Assembly: GCA_036927565.1 (NCBI GenBank)
Contig: JAYESD010000003.1
Location: 83,311,311 to 83,375,310, forward strand
Length of the DNA: 64,000 nt
Reading direction: 5' to 3'
From: Tuctoria greenei
Taxonomy: Eukaryota > Streptophyta > Magnoliopsida > Poales > Poaceae
Below are positions 11,948-23,991 of this stretch, one piece after another. Positions within the stretch are counted from its first letter, which is position 1; the number at the start of each line of letters is the position of its first letter. The position numbers and the translations under genes are program-made. The notes below the pieces were generated by a model. That model ran no database searches and was not told the DNA's origin. It was given only the letters and a program-made list of their open reading frames with translations.

Positions 11948-13757
11948 CCAACCTTGCTTGGGTCCCTTGAAGTTGGTCACAAGTGATGTGCGCACCCACA
12001 CACGAGACTTGGAGTGCTCATGGCGTGGCCCAACATATCTAGCATAAACTTTTCCATGACTGTTTTTCATAAGTATATATGAAGCATCAAAGGTTCTAAA
12101 CAACATTTGTTGTTCATATGAGTTCACAATGTTCAATTTATCAATGTTACTATGTTTTGCAAGTTGAGAAGAGGTTCCTCTGACAAAAGCAATGTGATCC
12201 TTGTTATTCTTGTGGCTTCTAGCATTTTGCTCTTCACCATAAGAATATCCAATGCTATATTTAACATTATGAGGTATTGTGATCGAGTATGCAATACATG
12301 CATACTTGACCTTCTCCTTGTCAAATATGACACTTTGGGAGGGATGCTTGTCTTTTGTCAGTTTGGACATTTCTTCCAAGTTGATGTCATTTTTAGTACA
12401 TGTGCAAATAAAGATAGTTTTAGGTTTGATGTGTTGAGAAGGTGAGCTTGAAGAGGATGAAGAACCACTTTGCTTGAGTGACTCAACTTTTGTTTCAAGG
12501 ATCTTGTTAACTTTGGTTAAGTTAGCAAGTTCATCCTTGATAGTCTGATTTGAGTCTTTTAACTTCAAGAAAGCTTCCTTGCTTGAAGCTAACTCGAGTT
12601 CTAGTGATTCACTTTGCCCCTTTTCAAGTTCAAGGAGCTTTTCAATCTTAAAATATTTCACCTTTTGGAGAATGATCATATATTCTTGGCAATTGACTAG
12701 CTCCTCCTTATAAAAAATTTTATCCATTAAAAATTCCATTGTAGTAGTTGTCTTTTTATCTAAACCACTAAACATCATTTCATCATCACTATAATTATCA
12801 ATATCACTATCAAAATAAAGCGAGGAGGAAGGTTTAGTTATGACCTTATTTTTCTTTCCTTGGCCATTAGACATTCGTGGTCGGTGTCCTTCCATGTGCC
12901 CATTGTTGGGAAGAGAGTGGACTTCTTGGTAGGCTTCTTGATGGCTATGGTGGCCATCTCCTCTTCTTCTTCAGATGAGGACTCATCATTGGAGTCCCAC
13001 TCCGTCCCTAGATGTGCTTGGCCATATTGCTTCTTTTATTGAATATTTTCTTTTGATGAGGCTTGTTGTCTTTACTCTTCTTCTTAGTTTCTTCATTTGG
13101 ACAGGCCACTTTGAAGTGATCATATTCTCCACAATTGTCGCGTGCACGTCTCATCTTGGGTCTTTGTTTATCCCTTTGTCTTCCTTCATTTGAGCTATTA
13201 CCCTTTCTTCTTCTCATCATCTTCTTGAACTTTTTCATGAACAAGATCTTGTCTTCATCATTGACATCACTGCTATCATCATCACTATCATCTTCCTCGA
13301 GAGCTTATCGAGCTTCTTTTGATGCGTGCTTCCAAGTTGACTTTAGGGCAACTCCTTTCTTCTTTACCAAGGTAAGTTCGACAAGTTTCTTGATGTGCTT
13401 GGCTTGCTTCTCCATCCTTTCAAAGTTGATGATCTTGCCAAGAAGAGTTCATCCAGGGTAATTTTTTGATACCTTAGACTTTCTCTAATCATAGATCAAT
13501 GTGTTACGTTGCGAGGTATGAATGCCCTAAGAATCAATTTCAACACTTCATGATCTGTCCATTTATTGCTACCACAAGCTCGAACTTTGTTGATGAGATT
13601 CTTGAGTCTATTGTACGTATCTTGGGGATTCACCATCTTCTATAGCAAATCTTCTCAATTCAGCTTCAATCATCTCTATTTTTGCTTCTCGTACATGATG
13701 ATCACCTTAATGTGTGGTCTGGAGAGTATCCCATATTTCCTTTGCAATATCGAGTCC
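11948..13757 (-). pseudogene. Copia A gag, C-terminal part
   Basis: Downstream (C-terminal) part of the gag gene whose start is at 30754; chromovirus B splits the two. It contains the nucleocapsid region near 13110-13170, where the first Cys of the CCHC knuckle is lost (ARDNCGEYDHF instead of a CYNCGEY-type motif). A long charged, Leu/Glu/Lys-rich stretch follows (ELEKGQSESLELELASS, about 12620), likely coiled coil, and then the conserved KYACIAYSIT and RTFDASYILM segments, ending KGPKQGWVP at 11939. The region 12895-13757 carries several frameshifts. A structural capsid/nucleocapsid protein by family; non-functional here. Confidence 0.85.
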
Positions 13758-13762
13758 ATCCA
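13758..13762. repeat. Target-site duplication ATCCA, left of chromovirus B
   Basis: ATCCA is repeated exactly at 30236-30240 beyond the other end of B. Joining across it restores the gag coding sense (…AAG ATG GAT GGA CTC…) of copia A. Confidence 0.95.
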
Positions 13763-15574
13763 TGTGGCACCCTGTTCCGAAAATGAACCAAGTGAACACG
13801 TATGTTTGCCCAGAACGTTCAACACACATACACGAGTGCACTCACAAAAGGATATACTGAAAATTACCACAACACAAGATTAATTAACCAATTTTATTAC
13901 ACGATTCAGAACATCCTCGAATACAAACTCTAATGAACATTATTGACAAGTTTCAACTAACACAGTGGAAATAAACTAAACTGAGCAAACTAAGCAACCA
14001 AGTAAAAGGTATAGCGCGGCTCCAATCAACTCCACAGGCAAAGCTGACGGTAGGCACGACCTAGAACTCCACATTATCATTGTTATTCTCCTAACCCTGA
14101 CCTGCAACTGTTGGTGGGGGAATTGCAAGTTTGAGTACATGTCGTACTCAACAAGTGTGGAAAGTATGACATGTAGCTGATTCAAATGACGAATATCATG
14201 ATGGCTAAGTGCTGAAATGTACATTAAAACATTTGAAAACCAATATATTGTATGTATGTGAAGTAAACCCATCATAAACAATAAGTAATAACATAGTACA
14301 AGTCCATATTTCATATCCATCACCATTGTACTAGATTTCACCAATACCATTAATCATATCCAATACCAGAATTTAACCTATAACCAGCCATAACCAGTAC
14401 CAAACCATAACCATTACCAAACCATCCCAATACCATGTTCCTTCTAATCATGTGAGGGTCCAGGTTGCTCGTAACCGGGAGCACGGCTATCATGATAGTT
14501 TTAAGACACTCTGCAGAGTTTGTACCACTTTACCCACGTGTTCATGATTTCGTCACCTTTCGATGACTATAGAATCTCAATTTTGCCGTCTAACACTTCC
14601 TTAGGTGTGTGGCCAAGAGATCACAAAATAGCTTTTACAAAGGGATTACTAGCCTATTTAGACCCCACCGAGGTTTCACCAGTGCTGATGTCTCCAACTG
14701 AGCACATTTTCAACCAAGGGCCCGCTCTTGAGCCATTCGGATCCCAGGGTAGTCCAACCAATCATCAACAAACCCAATTCGACTACCCCTTCCCCGAGCA
14801 TCCTTAATGATCCAAATAGCACTCGCAAAGCCCTAATTAATTAGCCACGCCGCACCCATACTTGGCCTCGTGGTGGCACTATAAATCCTGGATGATCGCT
14901 CCACGGACCGGTCCTTAGATCTAAAGCAAGCGAACCACCATAGCATCCAACACATCCACATAGCATGCTTGCTTAGATCACCCATTACCATATTATATTA
15001 ACCAGTTCATGATAATCATAATCTCATAAATGCATAATTAAGTCAAGTGGTATAGTTGTCTTCCCATCCCAATTAATTAAGCGAAGAAAAAAGGGCAAAA
15101 AGCCCGTCCCGACTCTCTACCATGAATTCCAGGACACAAGAGTGGTTATACAACGCTAGTAAACTTCCTATCATAGGATTCCCATCAAAATTAACACAAG
15201 AATGCAGTTTGCAAACAAAAAAATATTAAAAAAAATAGGATCAATATGCTTCAAGGACACTTGCCTTGCTCTTGGGATTGTTTTGGGTCAAAGCCTTCAA
15301 ACCCTTGGTGCTGGAGTTCCTCTGAGGCACTCTCTAGCACAAATATGTCTAATCCGCACAACAAACATAGAAGACAAGAAACACAATCAAAGAGTGCACA
15401 AACATTATTCAATATGACATGACATGCATGATCGATGCAAATGCAAAGCAAAACTAATTAATAAGTTGTTAATGATGTTTATTAATCAATTACAATGGTT
15501 ATTGAGAAGTCTACACAGGTTTGGAGTTGATTCGATCTAATTTTAGGATTAATTCAACATAATTTAACCAGGAA

Positions 15575-15612
15575 AATCGGACAAGTCTGCTAAGGACCCG
15601 ACAAGTCCGCAC
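15575..15612 (-). promoter_or_regulatory. Downstream motif pair, B 3' LTR
   Basis: Two AAG-type copies (CGGACAAGTCTG, CCGACAAGTCCG) about 360 bp downstream of the TATA box in the direction of transcription. The equivalent pair is present in G (155-190), D (53313-53348) and F (43775-43803). Confidence 0.75.
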
Positions 15613-16139
15613 TTTGCAGAACTAGCGAACTAGGGTTTTCTAGATCGACGTGAATCTGGAGAAACGGGGTTGAATTCACGTAAGGAAATGGGAATAGAAG
15701 GTATATCAGGTGTTTAGGACTCCAATGAATCAATGATCTTGGAGGCAACACTTGGATATTGACGATCTAGGGTTGATGAAGAACTTGATGGTGGATTGTT
15801 GATGAAGAACGCGAAGTTGATGGAGATCTTGATCCTCTTTCGTTTCCTCCTCTTCTTCTTCTTGCTCTAGATCTCCTTCTCCCTCCTTGGTGGCGTCTAT
15901 TCATGAGCTAAGGTTTGGGTGTGGTGGAAAAGTTGCAAATAAATGTCAATCCAAGGGGTGGGGTTGTTTATATAGAGGTGGAGGGTAGGGTTGGGTGGAT
16001 TTCGAGTTTAAGATGAGTAGAGTCCGGTTTAGAGTTCATCATGGGCTCTAAAAGAGTTAGGCATGACGTCCCTAGGCCCACTTAACGTAAAACCCAAGAA
16101 ACAAGTCGTGAAACAAAATATCAACTTGGAGTCGTGATT

Positions 16140-16512
16140 TATCGGACAAGTCTGCAAAAGGGCCGGACTAGTCCGAAGTTAGAGAGAAATCGGACAAGTC
16201 TGACCTGGACATCAGACAAGTCCGAACTTATCCAGAGAGGAAAAACAGACAAGTCTAGCCAAAATCGGACAAGTCTGACTTTAGTCAGAGGGAAAACGGA
16301 CAAGTCCGCTGGAATACCGGACTAGTTTGGACAAGTCCAGGGACTTGGCAAAATTTTCAAAGGAATTGGGACGCCGGCCTAGTCCGCACAGGACCGGACG
16401 AGTCTGAAAGTGTCCAGAGGAAAAACAAACTAGTATGCAGCAAAACGGACAAGTTTGATGGAAGTGAGAGAGAAATTGAACTAGTTCGCACCAAAATCGG
16501 ACTAGTCCGCAC
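16140..16512 (-). promoter_or_regulatory. Palindromic-motif array in U3 of B 3' LTR
   Basis: About fourteen motif copies, perfect CGGACTAGTCCG at 16165 and 16498 among others, mixed with AAG-type and degenerate forms. In transcription direction it lies 165-540 bp upstream of the TATA box. Spacers include TTTAGTCAGAGG, the same spacer as in copia LTR arrays. Confidence 0.85.
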
Positions 16513-16639
16513 TTCCTAGAATTCTTTGGTGCGATTTTGTTTCTAATTCATTTTAAACTTGTTCCTTTTTGTGTTGCTCAATGTTAAACATATTTAATGA
16601 TGCATGCAGGGCATGATGCATGAAAATGAGGGTGTTACA

Positions 16640-16660
16640 AACCTACCCCCCTAAAAATGA
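16640..16660 (-). other. Polypurine tract of chromovirus B
   Basis: Minus strand reads TTTTTAGGGGGGTAGGTT immediately before the 3' LTR start TGTAACACC. Confidence 0.85.
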
Positions 16661-19600
16661 ATTCGCCCTTGAGATTCAACGCGAAAGAGTATAGATAGGG
16701 AAATTCCTTCTTGAGATCATCCTCCAACTCCCATGTTGCTTCTGATTTTGTGTGATGCTTCCATTGAACTTTACACCACCTAAGAGTCTTGTTCCTTGTG
16801 ACCCTCTCCTTTGTTTCCAAGATTTTGACCGGTTGCTCGGCATAAGTCAAATCTGCCTCTAGCTCCAATTCATCCATTGGCACTTGTTCCTCTGGTACTC
16901 TCAAGCACTTCTTGAGTTGGGAAACATGAAAGACATCATGGAAATCTAAAAGATGAGCGGGCATCTCCAACTTATACGCTACTTCTCCTCTTGTGTCCAT
17001 AATCATGAATGGCCCAATATAACGAGGTGCTAGCTTGTCTCTTATGTTGATCTCTTATGACCTCTCATTGGTGACACCTTGAGGTAAACGAAGTATCCTA
17101 CTTCAAAGGCTAGTTTTCTCCTCCTATTGTCCGCATAGCCTTTATGTCTTGATTGAGCAGCCCTCAGATTGTCGCGAATAATCTGGACTTGTTTTTCAAC
17201 TTCTTGCAACACATCTGGACCAAATACTTGAGTTTCTCCAGTCTCATTCCAGAATAAAGGTGTCCTACACTTCCTTCCGTAAAGTGCTTCATACGGTGAC
17301 ATTTTCAAACTTGCTTGGTAACTATTGTTGTATGAAAATTCTGCATATGGTAAGCTCTTCTCCAAACTTTTCCCATGCTTCAAAGCACAAGCTCTCAAGA
17401 TATCCTCTAAAATTCGATTGGCCCTCTCAGTTTGTCCATCTAATTGAGGTTGATATACTGAACTGAAATTCAACAATTTTTGCCCAAACCTGGAGGTAAA
17501 TTGAGAACCTCTATCCAATACTATCTTCTTTGGAACTCCATGCAAACATATTATTCATCCCATATACAGTTCTGCCAATTTCTCTCCATTAAAGGTGGTC
17601 TTGATGGGAATAAAGTGAGCTGACTTTGTCAACCGATCCACAATTACCTAAATTGAGTCATAACCGGACAGTGTACGTGGCAATCCAACTATAAAGTCCA
17701 TTCCGATCTTTTCCCACTTCCACTCTAGAATCTTTAATGGCTGTAATAATCCAGCTGGCATTTGACGTTCCGCCTTGACTCATTGGCACACATCGCACAA
17801 TGCTACATATTCAGCTATGTCCTTTTTCATGCTAGCCCACCAGTAGCATGTCTTCAAGTCTTTGTACATCTTTGTACAACCGGGGTGAATCGAGTATGAC
17901 GAGTCATGTGCCTCTTGTAATATTGTCTCCTGAATATGCTTCACATTGGGCATGACATTCCTCTTTCCAAGCCATAGGGTACCATGTTCATCCTCATCAA
18001 ACCTGAATTATCTTCCCTCTTGGGTCCTTTCCTTTATCTCCTTAATTTCCTCATCCTTTGTTTGACCCTCTCGAATTTCTTGCTCTAATGTTTGGTTTAA
18101 CTCCATAATTCCCGTCTCATTCACAAATCCAAGGTTCAACCGTTCAAACTCCTTACATAACTCGGATGGTAATTCTCAAACCGTGAGTTGGTGACTTACT
18201 CCTTTTCTACTTAGGGCATTGACCACTACATTAGCCTACCCCGAGTGATAGTTGATTCCCACATCATAATCCTTGATGAGCTCCAACCATCTTTGTTGCT
18301 TCAAATTCTGATTCATTTGTTTGAAAATATACTTAAGACTCTAATGATCCGTATAAATTTCACACCTCTGACCACGGATGTAATGTCTCCAAATCTTCAA
18401 ATCGTGTACCATGGTTGCAAGTTCCAAATCATGTGTCGCGTAGTTATGCTAATGTTTCTTCATTTGTCTCGATGCGTAGGCAACCACTTGACCTTCTTGC
18501 ATCAATACACATCCAAGTCTTGTCTTGATGCGTCACAATAAATATCAAAAATTTTGCTTACATCCGGCAAAACCAAACTGGGGCTGTTGTTAACCTTTTC
18601 CTCAACTCCTCAAAACTTTCTTGACAAGCTTGAGTCCATTGGAACGCTTTCCCTTTCATTAGCAATTCCATCATTTGCTTGGCTATCTTGGAAAAGTCTT
18701 TGATGAACCGATGGTAATATCTAGCCATCCCAAGAAAAATCCTTATTTCCTTTATGTTTTGTGGTGGCTCCCACTTTAGCACATCCCTCACTTTTTCAGG
18801 GTGGACCAATACTCCTCCTCCCGAGATGATATGACCGAAAAAATGACACCTCTTTCAACCAAAACTGGCACTTGCTGAACTTGGCATACAATTGGTACTC
18901 CCTCAATTTCTGCAATGTGAGCCTCAAGTGTTCGTCATGTTCCTTCTCATCCTTCAAGTAGATCATGATGTCATTAATGAACACCACAACAAACTTATCC
19001 ATGTACTCCATGAAAACCTTATTCATGAGTTACATAAAATATGCAGGTGCCTTGGTCAATCCAAAGGACATCATGGTGTACTCATAGGATCCATATCGTG
19101 TCCTAAAAGCTGTCTTGGGTATGTCCGATGGTCTAATCTTCATTTCAAAGTAGCTTGACCTCATGTCAATCTTGGAGAGGACACAAGCACCCTTCATTTT
19201 ATCAAACAAGTCTTCTATGCGTGGCATGGTGTACTTGTTCTTAATCGTCACCTCATTGAGAGCTCGGTAGTCCACAAACATTGTTTGGGATCCATCCTTC
19301 TTATACACAAAAAGAACAGGTGCTCCCCAAGGTGAAGACCTAGGGATAATAAAACCTTTCTCTAGTTGCTCCTGAAACTGCTTCTTGGGCTCTGCTAATT
19401 CCTTAGGAGGCATCCTATATGCACTCTTAGCTATAGGTGCAGTTCTAGGTATTAAATCAATAACAAACTCAATGTCTCGATCAGGTGGCATACTTGGAAA
19501 CTCACTCAGAAACACATTCAAAAATTCACACACCACTGGAATCTCCTCAATTGCGGCACCATCCATGAGGTTCAGCTCCAATTGCTCCGGTGCGTGTTGA

Positions 19601-19980
19601 GATGCTTCGAATTCTATGGTGATCCTTTCCTCAATGGTCAACTTCACCGTCTTCGTGGCACAATCATTAACTCAATTGTGCTTCCTCAACCATTCCATAC
19701 CAAGTCTAATGTCCAATCCTTGGGAATCCAAGACAATGAGGTTGGCGAGGAAATCTACCCCAATTATTCTAAGGCTTACTTTTGGACATACTATATTTAT
19801 CCTCATCTCTCCTCCAGGAGACTTAACTAATAGAGTAAACTTCATATGAGAGATAGGCAAACTATACTTGGCAACATATTTCGATGCAATGAATGAATGT
19901 GATGCCCCAGAATCAAATAACATAGTCGCCGGGTTGGAGTTTGCGAGAAACATAACAATCACCACGTCATCTGCATGTTG
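16661..19980 (-). pseudogene. Chromovirus B pol (PR-RT-RH-IN-chromodomain), degenerate
   Basis: Sense order on the minus strand: protease with LFDSGASHSF (19965-19672); reverse transcriptase (19647-18796) with IPRSSPWGAPVLFVYKKDGS, LSKIDMRSSYFEMKI and the catalytic box mutated to FINDI (Asn codon 18975-18973 instead of Asp); RNase H (about 18800-18150); integrase with zinc-finger remnants near 17800 and LDRGSQFTSRFGQKL at about 17510; chromodomain (about 16870-16690) with TLRWCKVQWKHH and ATWELEDDLKKEFP. Several stops, for example TAA after AYFM near 19030. The chromodomain of this clade is thought to guide integration to heterochromatin. Non-functional. Confidence 0.88.
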
Positions 19981-21170
19981 AGCATCCTCTTAGAGACATG
20001 GTTCACGTTGCTACGAGCAAAATTCTGTTGTCCACGGTTCCCTTGCGGCTGTCCTCCATTGGATCTTGGGTTTTGCCTTGGCGCATTGCTTCCTTGACCA
20101 AGGCCTGACTTAGGTCATTGATGTGCAAAGTGTCCAACTTCTCCACAAGTATAGCACTTCTTTGCTGCAACATAATTTGGATGGACTTGATTCTGAATGT
20201 TTGCACCAGGAAATTAGCACGAGGTGCAAAAGGCACTGGAGGCCTAGGTGCTTGCATAATAGGGCGCTGCTGCACAAACTGCGTCGGGCGTGGTGCATAA
20301 CTAGGGCATTGTACAGGAGCAGGGGAGCTATAATATGGCGCATTTGGTGGCGCATAGCGAGGGCGCACATTACTTCCTTGGTGCTGTCCTTGATATGGCG
20401 CCTTCCTCTTGTTGTCTTGCTCCATCTCATGGACCTTGTTCTCCACAAAAATTGCTTTGTCCACAAGCTTCCGGAAGTTGGCATAATCACAATTGAGCAA
20501 TTGCACTTGGATCTCATTGTTAAGACCCCTCATGAACAAGTATCGCTTCCAGCTGTCCCGACTAACATCTTTAGGGGAATACCTTGAAAGTGGAGTGAAC
20601 TTATTGAGATATTCACCAACACTCGATCTCCCTTGCCTCAGGTTCTCAAATTCTTGCCTCTACAAGATCATGACACCTTCCGACATATAATGAGAACGGA
20701 AGCTCTCCTTGAATTCGGCCCAAGTGATCCTCTCCTGATTCCCATGAGCATTGAATAGCGAATCCTATCAATCCGCAGCTGCTCCAACTAATTGATGAGA
20801 AGCAAATAGAACTTTTTCTTAGTCACTACATGGGACAATGGCTAGCTTCTTTTTCCACGGACATGATCCAATCATCAGCATCCCTGGTCAGCAGCTTGAG
20901 CAAAGGTTGGTGGCCTAGTCCTCATAAACTCTCCCAACCGGTTATGAGGAGGTGGGTGTGGCGGTGGAGGCATGTGGGGATGATTGTTGTTGTTACCAGC
21001 CTGCAGCTATCCCATAGTCTGTATCAGGTCTGCACGAGCTGGTTTTGCATAGCCAAAAGTTGCTCAATATTGATAGCTTCATGAGTAGGTCCTTGTCCAT
21101 TGTTGTTCTGAGGTGCTCCATTGTTCTCCTCCTCATCATTGCCATCCCTCTGGTTGCGAGTCGTCACCAT
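19981..21170 (-). pseudogene. Chromovirus B gag, degenerate
   Basis: ATG at 21170-21168 opens MVTTRNQRDGNDEEENNG, the acidic/Asn-rich start usual for this clade, and runs through a Pro/His-rich stretch (HPHMPPPPHP) to a capsid-like region broken by shifts near 20830-20640. A frame at 20539-20003 reads FMRGLNNEIQVQLL, then a Pro/Tyr-rich linker. The nucleocapsid knuckle near 20165-20118 reads CYTCGEVGHFAHQ followed by TGA exactly where the last Cys should be. Structural gag by family; the lost zinc ligand and the stops make it a pseudogene. Confidence 0.8.
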
Positions 21171-21421
21171 CTGAAGAAAAGCAAGAGTTAAGAATTAGAA
21201 ACGTCCCCGAATATATGCATCAAGGGATATGAAACTAAGCAACTAACTACACTAGCCTACATGGACATGGCAATGATAAAGCATCCCAAAATCCTCTATT
21301 AAGCACACAAGCAAGCAATATATAGCAAACAGCACACCAAGAAAAAACACATTGGTTATTGAGTGCTCCTATGTGCTCTAAAGTGTCCATTCTATCTAGG
21401 TTGCGTCCTACGGTCAACCTG
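21171..21421 (-). other. Leader of chromovirus B between primer site and gag
   Basis: Untranslated leader on the minus strand. No open frame or repeat motif seen. Confidence 0.6.
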
Positions 21422-21438
21422 TGGCTCTAATACAAATT
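21422..21438 (-). other. Primer-binding site of chromovirus B (Met-tRNA type)
   Basis: Minus strand immediately after the 5' LTR reads AATTTGTATTAGAGCCAC, a mutated form of the initiator-Met primer site (TGGTATCAGAGCC-like). Confidence 0.75.
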
Positions 21439-22445
21439 TGTGACACCCGGTTCCGAAAATGAATCAAGTGAACGCATATGTGTGCCAAGGACGTTCAACA
21501 CACATACACGAGTGCACTCACAAAAGGATATACAGAAAATTACCACAAGACAAGATTAATTAACCAATTTTATTACACAATTCAGAACATCCTCGAATAT
21601 AAACTCTAATGAAAATTAATGACAAGTTTCAACTAATGCAGCGGAAATAAACTAAACTGAGCAAACTAAGCAACCGAGTAAAAGGTATAGCGCGGCTCCA
21701 ATCAACTCCACAGGCAAAGCTGACGGTAGGCACGACCTAGAACTCCACATTATCATTGTTATTCTCCTAACCCTGACCTGCAACTGTTGGTGGGGGAATT
21801 GCAAGTTTGAGTACATGTCGTACTCAGCAAGTGTGGAAAGTATGACATGTAGCTGATACAAATGATGAATATAATAATCGCTAAGTGCTGAAAAGTACAT
21901 TAAAACATTTGAAAAGCAATATATTGTATGTATGTGAAGTAAACCCATCAGAAACCATAAGTAATAACATATTACAAGTCCATAATTCATATCCATCACC
22001 ATTGTACCAAATTTCACCAGTACCATTAACCATATCCAATACCAGAAATTTAACCCATAACCAGCCATAACCAGTACCAAACCATCCCAATACCAAGTTC
22101 CTTCTAATCATGTGAGGGTCCAGGTTGCTCATAATTAGGAGTACGACTATCATGATAGTTTTAAGACACTTTGCAAAGTTTGTACCACTTTACCCATGTG
22201 TTCGAGATTTCATCACCTTTTGATGACTATAGAATCTCAATTTTGCCGTCTCACAATTCCTTAGGTGTGTGGCCAAGAGATTACAAAATAGCTTTTACAA
22301 AGGGATCACTAGCCTATTTAGACCCCACTGAGGTTTAACCGGTGGCAATGTCTCCATCTAAGCACATCTTCAACCAAGGGCACCCTCTTGAGCCATTCGG
22401 ATCCCAGGCCAGTTTAGAGTCCCTCATGGGCTCTAAAATAGTTAG
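21439..22445 (-). repeat. 5' LTR of chromovirus B, 3' portion
   Basis: Matches 13763-14756 of the 3' LTR closely. It then jumps at about 22410 directly to sequence corresponding to about 16028 of the 3' LTR (TTTAGAGT...CATGGGCTCTAAAA), so about 1.27 kb including the TATA box and leader is missing. It is cut at 22445 by copia C; the outer 109 bp reappear at 30127-30235. This LTR therefore lacks its promoter core. Confidence 0.88.
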
Positions 22446-22671
22446 TGAAAGTGCATCTAGGAATCCCTTGAGGGTTTTGGATGATTTATGACAAGCAAAT
22501 GAGATCCTAACCACTTTGTTGAGATGAGCACAAGTTTTAATGAGAAAATGAGGAAAGAGCCAAAACGAAGGGAGAATGAGGAGCAATGTGGAAAAGAGCT
22601 CAAGGAACAAGTGTAGTAGATCATTGTGTATGGAGTGTGTTAAGGAAACACATTGCACAAATCTATACAGG

Positions 22672-23115
22672 ACCGAACTAGTCCGATATCTTTCCGGACA
22701 AGATCGGACAAGTCCGATATCACCATGGACTAGTCTGATATCTCTCTGACTAGAATCAGACTAGTCCTCCCCAGTGCGGACTAGTCCTCAAAGCACTTCA
22801 CAAGTTGCACAAAATCAGACAAGTCCGATCACACAACGAACTAGTCCGATATCATTCTGATGAAAATCAGACAAGTCCAATATTGGCACGGACTAGTCCG
22901 AAAACCCTCTGACCTAAATCAAACAAGTCCTCCAGGTGCGTACTTGTCACCCAATTCACTTAGGGTTTCACTGATCCGGACAAGTCCGAAGATTTCCAGA
23001 AGCGAAATCGAACAAGTCCGCTTCTAGCCAGACTAGTAAAATATTTCGGGACACTTAGGGTTTGCTACACATAGCACACCGGACTAGTCCGGTGTCCACC
23101 ACGGACTAGTCCGGT
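22672..23115 (+). promoter_or_regulatory. Palindromic-motif array in U3 of C
   Basis: About eighteen motif copies, the last two perfect (at about 23080 and 23102), ending about 36 bp before the TATA box. Spacers contain CTCTGACTAGAATC and related sequence, the sense-strand counterpart of the TTTAGTCAGAG spacer in A and B. Confidence 0.87.
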
Positions 23116-23118
23116 ATT

Positions 23119-23160
23119 CCTAAACCCTAACGGTCACTTTTAGAAACCCCATATAAGTAG
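23119..23160 (+). promoter_or_regulatory. Core promoter of C LTR
   Basis: AAACCCTAACGGT followed by CATATAAGTAG (TATA-like, 23150-23160). The block CCCTAACGGTnACnTTTnGAAACCC-plus-TATA is repeated in A (minus, near 31580-31547). AAACCCTAA is a telo-box and AACGG a Myb-type (mitosis-specific activator) core by established definitions; use here is inference. Confidence 0.65.
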
Positions 23161-23805
23161 ATGTGCACGGCCCAACTTTCACCTCTCTCGACCCCTGCGC
23201 CATCACACCTCCCAAGAGCCTCAAAAACACATCCCTCCACGGAATCAAAAGCCACAAAGATCAATCCCTTGACGATACACTTTGGAACATTGGAGAGACA
23301 CGATTCATCACTCATTGAGCTCTTGGTTTGATTCCCTAACACACTCCTGTGATTTTCATTGTAATCCTTCGAGTGTGTTCTTGGTGGAGTTCTTGTTGTA
23401 ATCTTGGGGAGCCCTCAACGTGTGAGAAGGCCCCTTGAATTTGGATATTTACCCTTTGTGATAAGTTAAGAGGATTGGCCTTCGTGGCGATCCGACGAGG
23501 GTAGGGTTGGAGAAGACCCGGTCATTTTGTGGACTCCTCAACATGGAGGAAACCGGTTTCCTCTGTGGGAACCAAACCACGGGATAAATTGCTTGTGTTC
23601 TTACTTTGCGTTCATCATTCTTATACATCATATCAGTCTAGGGTTTCAATAAATCTTGCTTACTTTATGTTGAAACATCAAATATAAGATTGACTTGTGG
23701 TATACCCTAGCTCATAATCTTGTAACACTTCAATTACAAGTATATTTCCGGTGCATACATCCTAGAATCAAATTAATCGATCAAACTTTATTAACCTAGT
23801 CGGTA

Positions 23806-23848
23806 CACACCAGACTAGTTCGCACTTGACCGGACTAGTCCGATATCT
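23806..23848 (+). promoter_or_regulatory. U5 motif pair, copia C LTR
   Basis: CAGACTAGTTCG then CCGGACTAGTCCG, about 90-130 bp before the LTR end, the same place as the pairs in A and E. Confidence 0.75.
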
Positions 23849-23938
23849 CGAGTTTTGATCTAGTTGTTAAGTGTTGCAGGTTCCGACAAAATTCAAAAAG
23901 GCCTATTCACCCCCCCCCCCCCCTCTAGGCCACATTCA

Positions 23939-23960
23939 ATTGGTATCATAGCAAGGTTCT
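23939..23960 (+). other. Primer-binding site of copia C
   Basis: ATTGGTATCATAGCAAGG directly follows the LTR; a Met-initiator-type primer site with one mismatch to TGGTATCAGAGC. Confidence 0.85.
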
Positions 23961-23991
23961 TCAAGAAGGAGACTAATCGCTCAAAGAGATC

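Larger units (their letters stand above)
13763..16639 (-). repeat. 3' LTR of chromovirus B, 2877 bp
   Basis: Full-length alpha-family LTR. Minus strand starts TGTAACACCCTCATTTTC and ends GGGTGCCACA. Landmarks: main motif array 16140-16512, TATA box (minus, 15974-15967, TATATAAA), downstream motif pair 15575-15612. Open frames inside it (for example 13976-14350, also present in the LTR copy at 21652-22080) are shared only because the LTR is shared. Confidence 0.93.
22446..23938 (+). repeat. 5' LTR of copia C
   Basis: 1493 bp, TGAAAGTGCATCTAGG to CACATTCA, followed by a primer site. Contains array 22672-23115, TATA box 23151-23157, motif pair 23806-23848 and a C-run (about 23909-23923) near its end. 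Confidence 0.93.

Noticed and set aside
13976..22080. Hydrophobic frames at 13976-14350 and 21652-22080 as a membrane protein
   Set aside because: Both are the same part of the alpha LTR in a non-coding region; similarity comes from LTR identity.
22672..23115. CRISPR-like array (short palindromic repeats with ~20-bp spacers)
   Set aside because: The repeat is only 12 bp and degenerate, spacers are themselves repeated, and the array is inside a plant LTR promoter; no cas genes are present.
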